Assembly (NCBI GenBank): GCA_016802295.1
Contig: JAESIW010000203.1
Coordinates: 940,279-1,004,278, forward strand
From: Brachionus rotundiformis
Taxonomy: Eukaryota; Rotifera; Eurotatoria; Ploima; Brachionidae
Direction of reading: 5' to 3'
Length of the DNA stretch: 64,000 nucleotides
Made by a program: the position numbers and the translations under genes. Of this stretch, positions 55,990 to 64,000 are shown in pieces. The notes below the pieces were generated by a model. It saw only the letters and a list, made by a program, of their open reading frames with translations. It ran no database searches and was not told the origin of the DNA. Each line of letters opens with the position of its first letter. The first letter of the stretch is position 1.

Positions 55990-56530
55990 TTTTAAAAAAT
56001 TTGAATTTTTTTTAAAATCAAAAAAAATTTTGCATACATTCAAATATATATTATGTAGATATGTTCACTATAGAGTGGTATAAAGAAAAATATTTTCTGT
56101 ATAGTTAGAGTCAGGCACCATAATTTTTAGAAAAGAAATTTATTTACTCCACTTTTTTAATCCAGGAATCAAATTCATTATCAAAGATATTCTTTATGAT
56201 GGCATGATAAAAATATAAAAAGATAATCTTTATTTTCATTTAAGATATGAAAACTTTCGAATTTTAAGCAACATAAATGAACATAAAATTAAATTTGAAA
56301 AATTTAAATAACCAACTTTGTTTAGTAAAAATAATGACAAAAACAACAAGCCACAGTTTTGTATGATTTGGAAAAAAATATTTCCTATCTTTTATTTTAT
56401 TATTTTTTAATTATCAAAGCAATATTTCTTTTTTGAAAATTGTCTAAAATATTTATCAATCTTTAAACAATGCAAAAAATATTTTATCAATAGGATGGTA
56501 GATGCTTTTAAACTACCAACATGGAAAAAT
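55990..56530. other. Intergenic, upstream of microprotein 2
   Basis: AT-rich, no gene. It should contain the control region of the microprotein gene; I see only the TATA box, no repeated element shared with the upstream region of microprotein 1 beyond it. Confidence 0.35.
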
Positions 56531-56536
56531 AAGATC

Positions 56537-56544
56537 TATAAATA
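56537..56544 (+). promoter_or_regulatory. TATA box of Cys/Gly microprotein 2
   Basis: TATAAATA, 51 bp before the ATG at 56595; same octamer as upstream of the paralogue at 51488. Confidence 0.6.
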
Positions 56545-56594
56545 CCAACAAAAATAATTCAAATTTCATCAAAAAAACAAATTGATAAAATAAA

Positions 56595-56744
56595 ATGAAC
56601 TTTCCAGTAACTCAAGCTCCATCTACCACTCAAGTCAACTTGGAGGGTCAAACTGCCGAGAAAACTAAACGAGGCGGCTGTGGTGGCGGCGATGGTTGCA
56701 ATGATGGTTGTAATGATGGTTGCGGTGGTTGTGGCTGCTGTTAA
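56595..56744 (+). CDS. Cys/Gly-rich microprotein 2 (49 aa)
   Basis: Paralogue of the frame at 51488. Thr/Gln-rich N-terminal half (PVTQAPSTTQVNLEGQTAEK), basic TKRGG, then a Cys/Gly array with the DGCN unit repeated (DGCNDGCNDGC) and a CGCC end; eight Cys. Relative to copy 1, the array differs by repeat-unit gain/loss while the N-terminal half is conserved with mostly synonymous or conservative changes (T/S, I/V, I/L), suggesting selection on the protein. Intronless, TATA-driven, with AATAAA-like signals within 130 bp of the stop. Function unknown; metal binding, lipidation or stress induction are possibilities only. Confidence 0.8.
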   Translation: MNFPVTQAPSTTQVNLEGQTAEKTKRGGCGGGDGCNDGCNDGCGGCGCC

Positions 56745-57111
56745 TTTTCATGAAAATATGTCTTCATTAGTTTTTATCTAACAAATTCAACCAGCAACTT
56801 CCTCAACTAAATTCAACAATTAATTTTAAACAGTCTTATTTATTTGATTTTTTACAAAAATAAATTTAAAAATCTTTATCTTATATCTTTTATTTATAAT
56901 TTTTTTAAAATCCTATTTGATCATTTTGATTGACGGTACAAGATTTGATTTTTTTATTATGTCATAAATGTTGTAAACATCGTAAAAGATAAAAGAGAGA
57001 TGTCAAAAATCTTTTCAAGAATTGGGGAATTTTTTAGTTTAAAAAATAGAAAACATGATGTTTTTTTGTTTATATCTGTATTCGATTTCAAGGTTAATCA
57101 ACAGGTTAGTT

Positions 57112-57155
57112 TCCATGTCATAAAGACCGATTAACACTCCATTTATTTAATTAAA
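57112..57155 (+). repeat. Dispersed 40-bp repeat core, copy 3
   Basis: CAT.AAGACCGATTAACACTCCATTTATT, matching copies near 1.39 and 22.12 kb with a few differences. It lies just outside the GATACTAAA motif array, so it may border that element. Confidence 0.5.
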
Positions 57156-57204
57156 ATAAATTTTTACAAATAAAAAATTAATTGTTTATATAAGCCTTAT
57201 ATTT

Positions 57205-57960
57205 TATGCTGATACTAAATTTATTCTTCTGCTACTAAAAAACAAAATAACAATGATACTAAAATTCACACTTAAGGTACTAAAAATAAAATTAAAATTA
57301 TACTTATTTTGTTAATGTGATACTAAATAATTAATAAAATACTAAATAATTAATAAATATTTATAAACAATTATATAAATGTGCTAATATACTCAAACAT
57401 GTTGTTTGAACTAATCCGCGACTATGTTCCATCTAAATTTTCACATAAAAGATGTTCCACTGGGTGAAAACAGAAAGAAAGGAAGGCCTGCGAAGAATAA
57501 AGATGCTCTTAACCGCCAGCCGATCGAAACTCAAAGTCTTTTAGAAAATGAAGTGGCCGAAGACGAACTTTCGTTCATTATTGATTTCGAAGATGAACAA
57601 GAACCTGCAATTGAGAATGGTCAAGATTTACATGAGAAAGTTGTGGCGCCAACGACGTCAAATGAACAAACAAATGAGCAGCTAAATATAGTTCATGGTG
57701 TATTCGAATCAGAGCCAAGTGTGTTGAATTTAGTTGAAAATTGCCCAGCTAAAAGTCCGAGAGCTAGACCTCGCTAAAACCCAATCAGTGATCAAAGTAA
57801 AACTGCGAGCAATAGATCTAAATAAAGATATTTTTTTTCTTTTCTTGTATTTTTTATTATCATCAATAAAAATTAATATCATTTTCTTTTAACTTGTATC
57901 AATTAATTTTTTTAATAGCATAAAAAAAAAAGGAATAAAAATAAATTTAGTATCACGTAA
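57205..57960 (+). mobile_element. SWIM-type element remnant with GATACTAAA motif array
   Basis: Upstream of the AT-hook frame, GATACTAAA or close variants (GCTACTAAA, GGTACTAAA, AATACTAAA) occur about six times between 57210 and 57355. Downstream, at about 57946, the inverted form TTTAGTATCAC appears once. This is compatible with subterminal inverted repeats of a transposon about 750 bp long. Exact ends and TSD not found. Confidence 0.4.
57424..57777 (+). pseudogene. AT-hook tail of a SWIM-type transposon protein (117 aa)
   Basis: Begins at an internal ATG. PLGENRKKGRPAKNKDAL (about residues 12-29) is an AT-hook and aligns with PIGEKRKPVRHAKAKQAL at 53.5 kb and PIGQKRKS at 12/13 kb. The rest is acidic (ENEVAEDELSFIIDFEDEQE) and probably disordered, ending SPRARPR. 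The finger itself is lost upstream, so this is a truncated version of the same protein type, with a longer acidic tail than the other copies. Confidence 0.55.
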
Positions 57961-58058
57961 AATACATGCCTTTATATAATTATTTAAAAAAGTAAATTTA
58001 AATATTTAAATTAAATGTTTTGAACTTTATTACAAAATCTTAGAAAATTAGATTAAAA

Positions 58059-59335
58059 TTATAAAAAATATTGTAAATCCTTAAATGTTGTAAATTTCAA
58101 CATTAATATCTTGATCACAAAGCAATTTAAAAGTCTTGAGTAGAAAAATCCAAAAGTTTTTTCACCATTTACTAATTTAGATGTTGGTTCTATCAGATTC
58201 TCACTGTTCCTTAAATTATACTTTAAATTTTTTGAGTCATATTTCTTTAAATTCTTGCTTAGAATTTCAGGAGAGTTATGAAAGTATAGTGTTTTATAAG
58301 CAAAAGATAACATTCTATCTAGTATTCAATGATGGAATGCTAAGGCCATACTTTTCTAAGAAGCTTTTGATATCATTAAAGTTATTTACTTCAAATTTGA
58401 ACTAAAACAATTTAAATATTGTCAAATAATAATTCATAGCCAATTTAATTATTACCTCTTTTGAGAAATAGCACAAAAGAGTCGAAATAAGGCAATATAA
58501 ACGTCTTAAAAAACTGTATTTTTACAGATGTTGATAGATAGAATAGTCTTTTAAATCTGAATAATTTTTTATTCACAACTAATGAAATACTACATGAAAA
58601 TTAGAAGATTTTGATCTATTTTGTAACTTAAAAGAGTTATTTTATCTTTTATTTCATTTCCACAAAGATTAATAATTTTGGGAATAATAATTTACTATTT
58701 TAAAAGATCATACAATAGGTTTTTGACCAATATGTATCAACCTTATTAAAATAATACCAATCACTAAGATTGTGGATTGTACCCGAAAAATTTTTTAAAA
58801 CACTTTCTATTTCCCTAATCGTAGTGTCATCAGCGAACATTCTTATGTCAAATTTTCAAAAGAGATAAGGAAAATAATAAATAAAAATCAGAAAATGAAG
58901 AGGATCTAGAACTAAACCTTGTGGAACACCTAACTTTAAAGCTGTAAGTTTTGATCTTTCGTTTCCAATATGAACTATTTGAGATCTATTGTCAAATTCA
59001 TTTGAAAGAAGATCTAAAGAATTATTGTCAAATCGACAGGTAAATAATTTCAAGAGAAGAAGTTTTGGATCGATCACATCAAAAGCTTTTCTAAAGTCAA
59101 TAAAAAATGATAAAGTAGTAAGTTTCTTTTCTTTGGCTAAATTTAATTCACTTAGATATTCATGAAATGCAGTCTGACATGAATATCATGTAATCTTTCA
59201 AAAAATCTAGCAATTGGAGAAAGAACTGAAATAACCCTGTTAATAATATCTGATTTATTAGCTTTAGTTTTAAATAATAGCTCTCTTCCACTCATCAGGA
59301 ATATATTTTAATCTCAAGCATTCATTATAAAGAAA
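58059..59335 (-). pseudogene. LINE reverse transcriptase relic joined to a Gypsy element
   Basis: Minus strand in order: LRLKYIPDEWKRAII (RT N-terminus, about 59270-59330), then after frameshifts a segment over 58856-59077 with GVPQGLVLDPLHFLIF (degenerate GVPQGSVLGPLLF), and a tail at 58059-58313 with KKYDSKNLKYNLRNSE. It contains stops throughout. Its 5' edge at about 59335 is fused in frame to the RNase H end of the Gypsy element. Confidence 0.75.
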
Positions 59336-61650
59336 TTTTAGAGATTGCGTTTGGTCTTGTGCATTCAGCGACAAAGTAAATATACTTTTCGCTGAACTCT
59401 GTGTCATACTTTCGTCTGATTTGACTGGGTTACGTGAAAAGCAGTCAGCGACGTTCGAGTTACCAGGTTTGTGGATAATCTGGAAGTCGAATTGAGTGAG
59501 TCTCAATGCCCATCGCTCTATGCGTGCTGGTGGCCTATTAGCTGTGTTGCTAAATATTATTTGTACTGCTCTGTTGTCAGTGATCAACTTAAAGTAAGAC
59601 TCGATAAGGTACAGCGAGAATTTTTCGCATGCTCATACAACTGCAAGGGCTTCTTTTTCACACTGACTATATCGACGCTCTGTTTCACTTAACAACCTGG
59701 AAGCGAAACAGACAATCTTTTTCTCAGTCTTGTCTTCCGGATTTCTTTGCTGTAACACAGCACCTAAACCAACTAGACTTGCATCGACAACTAGTTCAGC
59801 ATCCCATTCTTTGTCAAAGAATCCCATAAAGTCTTTTGAAATTGCATCTTTAAGGTTTTCTAGAGCTTTGTCATGTTTTTTTGTCCACTCCCATTTAGCA
59901 TCCTTCTTGGTGAGTCTCCACAGTCGTTCTTTGATTGAGCAAGTGTTTTTTATGAAACGACTTTTTGCTTGTATCAATCCAAGGAGTGACCTTAGTTCTT
60001 TGACATTTGCTGGTGGGCTTGCTTCTTTACATTTATCATCTGTTGGTCGAATACCTTCTGAAGAGATTCTTAGGCCGAAAAATATTAGTTATCTTTTGCC
60101 TAATCTCAATTTGATCACCTGGTCTGGTTTTGTGATTCTTTCCACCTTTAGGTACCACGACAAGATTCGAAATCCATGGTGTCGGTCCCATTGAAGAGCC
60201 AAACTTTTCCAAGATACCCTCTTCGACTTGTTTGTCAAGTTCATTCTTGACCGCATCTTGAAGGTGCACTGCTACAGGCCTTTGTTTTTGTTGACCGGTT
60301 TAACATTTGGATCAATGTCCAGCTTTCACTTTTTTTTTTAAGCTGTTCTTATCTCAGCATTAAAATGTCCAAGTATAGTATTGGCAAGGGTGCACCAGAA
60401 TTGTATCCATAGTATTCTGTTTGAAATTTTTGCAGAATTGGTCTAATTTGAATCCTGTGATATGTTGGTTTATCGATGACGTTGATTGGACCTCCTGTAT
60501 CTATTAGTAGGGACATTTTAGTATCATTGATCTCAATAGATGCCCTTGGTCCTTCGTTGGATCGTTTGGTTTGTCCTGTATTGACTTTACTGACCGTACT
60601 AAACAGATCGTACTTTTGGCTCTGTTTGAATCTTAGGTACTCGGCCTATTCAACACTGTCTAGACTGTGTTTTCCTTGGATGTCACTTTCCGTATTTGCT
60701 ATAAGCCTGATAGGTCTTCTAGGATTGGTATCTCGGGGTTTTGACCTAGGCCCTTTACAAACTGATGCGTAGTGATTGAGTTTTTCACAGTTTTGACAGA
60801 CTTTACCTTTTGCTCTGCACGTGTCTTTGCTTTTAAAGTTGCCACCGCACCATTTACATTGACTTGATTTACTACTGTCTGAATTATCAAGACCAGTGTT
60901 GAATTTTGTTGACATGCTTGATCTTACACCTCTCTGTTCGGAGTATAGAATCGTTGAGTCAACTGTAGGGTTCGTTAACAAGTTGATGTTCTGGACAGAA
61001 CTTTCGAACTGGGACAGTATATTGCGCTCCATTGCTTCTTCGAACTTACAGTGTATTGCTTGCTGTCGAAGTCGCATTACATAATCATGGACAGGCTCGA
61101 CTTGTTGTCTCTTCATGTGTCGGAACTTTTGTTCTTCTGCGAACCCTGATCTCTTTGCCGTGAAATGGCCCGTGAGAATTTATCAATTAAGGCTTGGTCT
61201 GGAGTTTCATTGTCCTCTTTGCTTCATAAGCCTTTATAGTTTCATACGAGTCAGAATCAATCATCAAGATAAATGTAGACTTCACACGGTCATTTTGCAA
61301 GTTTTTAGCGTGGACGTATAGCTTGAAACGTTCAGGCCACATCTTCAATCTTGATCCAACCGTGGTGAGTTCCTCGCCGGTGTGGTACTGGAACATTCCA
61401 CATGTGACCTGGTCGTTCATGTCTCCCAATTAGTGAACTGTGTGCTTATGTTCGATTGGTTTGTTTGGGTTGTGTTCGACTTGTGCGGTATTGTTTCCGG
61501 TGTCTGTGTGGTACAAAACGTTATCCAAGATGTCCTCCGTGGTTTCCTGAGTTATTTTTGGAACAGTTTCTTGGCTAGATACTTGGATTGCTTCGTCTGC
61601 GTTGCGGCTGCTTTCTGAAGCGTGGGGTTTGTTAACATTCACTTTTCTGA
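59336..61650 (-). pseudogene. Ty3/Gypsy retrotransposon gag-pol, internally deleted
   Basis: In transcript order: gag start (61642-61430), gag body (61429-61187 and 61116-60646) with MWPERFKLYV and a zinc knuckle CQNCEKLNHYASVC (near 60.78 kb); a protease LLIDTGGPINVID (near 60.5 kb); the start of RT (ILEKFGSSMGPTPWISNLVVVPK, near 60.18 kb). Most of the RT core is absent. The RT/RNase H connection and RNase H follow (ELVVDASLVGLGAVLQQR, then RRYSQCEKEALAVV and DNRAVQIIFSN). Several frameshifts and stops. No integrase and no 3' LTR: the element ends against the LINE at about 59335. Same family as the 42-kb copy. Confidence 0.85.
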
Positions 61651-61677
61651 TTTTTTATGTTTTTCTTCGTCGCCAGA

Positions 61678-62028
61678 TGTAGTGTTTAGGCTGAGAGTTA
61701 TTAATACGAATTTGGAAGTTTGCTAATAATAAAATTTATTAATTTAAGTCTAAAATAAATATTGGAAACGGCCGTTCAAATGCCGATGTACATAGTGTGG
61801 ATACATACAAATAGGTGCAAGTAGGATAAGCTTAGCAAAAAGATTAAACAAAGAATTGTAGATAGTTAGGTGATGTAAATAGGATGTATTGGCTTTGATA
61901 AGCTTATATTTAGCGTCACGGTGATGACGTTTCAACTGTATATATTGAAATGCAAGTTAGAGCTGTATCTGTAAAAAAGTAAATAGTTTTATTTTGGCAA
62001 ACCAAAGTATGCTCTTGTGGTTGCTACA
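61678..62028 (-). repeat. Long terminal repeat (5' LTR) of the Gypsy element, 351 bp
   Basis: Read on the minus strand it starts TGTAGCAACCAC and ends CTAAACACTACA, giving TGTAG...CTACA inverted termini. It lies directly upstream of gag. Two bases inside its 3' edge is TGGCGACGAAG (61675-61665), a plausible tRNA primer-binding site. It contains AATAAA near its 3' part. The partner LTR was not found in the window, so identity between LTRs cannot date the insertion. Confidence 0.75.
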
Positions 62029-62509
62029 CCACACATCTCAACTTAATCAACGGGATTCTTAGCCTTTAAATCATCCCAAACTAATTCTTCTGGAAAACTG
62101 TCAAGATCAACGTTTCTTCTGGTTTTTAATTGATGACTTATAAAAATTCGTGAATTTTTTGGAATTTTTGGAAATCTTTTGAGGATTTAGACTCAAAATA
62201 TGATTTCATTTTCTGACGGTTGAGTTTTTTGAAATTCTTATAGCCTGGCCGTAATTATTTAAATTAATTATATCCTTACAATTCAAATAATTATGATAGC
62301 AAAAATCTCTATAATTTCTTAAGGTTCTTATTTCATAATCAAATTAATTATTTCTTTCTTTTTTATATTTTTAGTGGACAGCACATATCAATGGAGAGCA
62401 AAATATTATCTTTAACAAATTCCATTTATCTTCTATTCTGAAATTTTATCTATAAAGTAAATTTAAAAAAAATTTATTGAGCTAGTCAATTTTATATAAT
62501 TCGAAATAG

Positions 62510-63480
62510 TTGAAGTACAATAGGTTCCATAGGTAATAGTCACATGGGTTTACATCAGGAGAGTTTGACGGCCAGACACTCTTTTCCATGAATATTTGAA
62601 GATTATTTCTACAATAGGCTTGGGATATATTCGCTTTATGAGGCTTTGCACCATCCTGTTGAAAAACCCATCTGTGTGAGCCACGTTAATAGTTTCAACT
62701 TTTTTTTAAGATTTTATATAACTCTATTTCAAAAATATTAAGGTTAAATTTACCTTCATTGACAAAATATGGTTTAGTTAGTCCATATTTTGTCATTCCT
62801 TTCCAAACCATTACAGAAATTGGCTTTTTCATCACACCAAAGATCCCTTATTACATCAAAATGAAAAAAAGTCAAAAGGGTTTTTAAAATTATTAATTAA
62901 AAACAATTTCTACTCCCTTTTCGATCAGCTTCTTCACGAGTCAAAGCAAAAACCCTCTTGTATTGCTTAATTAATCCACCATCAACTGTAAATATAATCT
63001 CATCAGAAAACATTTTTTAAATTTTATAGTTTTGTTTTCCCTCCAAAAAACAGAAAACCGATGCCTTTTTTTTAAATGATCATTTGTCAATAATTGGATC
63101 TTGCGTTACTTGTACGGCTTAACAACAAAAATTGGAAATTAGGAATCAAACAAAATTTATTTAATTTAACTACTTTAAGTTCCGATTGTTTTAATAGTGT
63201 TGACCCATAGGAAATATTTAGTTTGGAGCTAATTTGGCGTTGAGAATGAGTTCGAATAAGAGCTTTTTGACCATTACTTTTGAACAGAACATCGTACATA
63301 CAAAATCTATGCATCGTTGTAATTGAATTTTCTATTCTACAATATTTAAAAATAAATTTTGTAAATCGAAAGGCTAGAGGACATTTTAAGGGTTTGAGGA
63401 ATTTCAAGGTTAAATGACTGATTATTTCAGGAAATCTTAAACTGAAAACTGACAATTTGATGATTGATTTTTATACAAGA
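62510..63480 (-). pseudogene. Mariner/Tc1-type transposase relic
   Basis: Minus strand in order: an N-terminal helix-turn-helix-like stretch (HSQRQISSKLNIS, near 63.2 kb), then FSDE-type first catalytic block (near 63.0 kb), KPISVMVWKGMTKYGLTKPY (62.76-62.83 kb), FQQDGAKPHKANISQ (62.63-62.68 kb) and WPSNSPDVNPCDYYLW (62.52-62.58 kb). All blocks of the DDE domain are present and in order but broken by stops and frameshifts. Terminal inverted repeats not identified. The 122-codon frame at 63087-63455 covers only its N-terminal part. Confidence 0.8.
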
Positions 63481-63774
63481 TAGCCCAAAAATCAAAAGGA
63501 GATATAAGATGTAATTCTGATTTTCAAGATTTGCAATTAAATATTAAATTTTTTCAGAAGTTATCGATGTGACCCGAACAAGATGCTGAAAAAATGTAAA
63601 ATTGGTGTTATCCGGAATATTGAATTTCCAATGTAGATAAATATTTTCGGAAAAACCTTCTCTTTTGACAATCCAATCATCTTCTTAACGCTTTCACATT
63701 TTCAACATCTTTTTCTCCAGATAAATGAATTTTTAACTCTTGGCTTTTGTTTTTATTTTTCGATTCTAAAAGAA

Positions 63775-64000
63775 TTACTTTAACTTATCTAAGTTATGAT
63801 TTATTTCTTCTTCCCTTGATTTAAATTCACTTTCAACATCACATTCGACATCAGTTGAATTATCAGTATCTTTGGCACAAAGTGGCACCAGGCTATTAGG
63901 CTTCTCATCTATATTCTTCTTTATTGATTGTGTAGTCAATAAAAACATAGATTGAATATTGTTGTCTATAGGGTTTGATAATTTAAATACTCTGGAGGAG
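63775..64000 (-). CDS. Partial acidic open frame, runs off the window edge
   Basis: The minus strand is open from the window end to TAA at 63777-63775 (about 74 codons): ...QSIKKNIDEKPNSLVPLCAKD, then acidic (TDVECDVESEFKSREEEIN) and a short helix. Beyond the stop, another frame continues with a similar character (KNKSQELKIHLSGEKDVENV), so this may be a frameshifted transposon protein rather than a gene end. No domain recognised. Confidence 0.35.
   Translation of the reverse strand, partial: SSRVFKLSNPIDNNIQSMFLLTTQSIKKNIDEKPNSLVPLCAKDTDNSTDVECDVESEFKSREEEINHNLDKLK

Noticed and set aside
60476..61618. Plus-strand frames across the Gypsy gag/protease region
   Set aside because: Antisense shadows; the minus strand carries the zinc knuckle and protease motifs.

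Overview
This is a eukaryotic, very AT-rich window (roughly three quarters A+T by eye). It holds GT-AG spliced animal genes with several introns of about 50 bp, plus a dense layer of decayed transposons. The metazoan gene set (Runt-domain factors, THOC5, ACSF3, TMED10, a YIPF1/2 protein, a C12orf56 relative), the base composition and the short introns suggest a small AT-rich invertebrate. My best guess is a monogonont rotifer of the Brachionus type, but this is inference and I could not test it.

Layout. 0.2-1.0 kb: a MITE and an AT-hook transposon remnant. 2.2-10.2 kb (+): a ten-exon C12orf56-like gene whose 3-kb intron carries LINE debris and a foldback. 11.4-13.1 kb: a foldback and a SWIM-finger transposon remnant duplicated around an assembly gap. 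15.5-28.6 kb: three Runt-domain genes (A on -, B on +, C on -), with LINE relics, a piggyBac-type MITE, a hAT-type MITE and a second gap between them. 30.8-37.7 kb: THOC5 (-, 11 exons, a pogo/Tigger-type element in one intron) head-to-head with intronless ACSF3 (+). 37.9-44.9 kb: a transposon graveyard (LINE, Tc1, two hAT relics, a Ty3/Gypsy deletion derivative) plus one small membrane protein gene. 44.9-49.9 kb (-): a seven-exon, 857-aa helical protein I cannot name. 50.1-50.8 kb (-): TMED10. 51.5 and 56.6 kb (+): two paralogous intronless Cys/Gly-rich microproteins with TATA boxes, around a YIPF1/2 gene (-). 57.4-64 kb: another SWIM/AT-hook element, a LINE joined to a Ty3/Gypsy element with its 5' LTR, a mariner relic and an open frame running off the edge.

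The host genes do not form one pathway. THOC5 acts in mRNA export, ACSF3 in mitochondrial malonyl/methylmalonyl activation, and TMED10 and YIPF in ER-Golgi traffic. I derived the exon models by hand from splice signals, reading frame and family similarity. Exon phases close exactly for C12orf56, THOC5, TMED10, YIPF, Runt C and the 857-aa gene.

The most unusual material is: (1) the Runt trio, with a paralogous pair sharing an intron position, a possible common C-terminal helical segment, and a stop codon near the start of copy B; (2) the Cys/Gly microprotein pair; (3) a set of SWIM-finger elements with Tyr where the last zinc ligand His is expected, each bordered by its own short-motif array.
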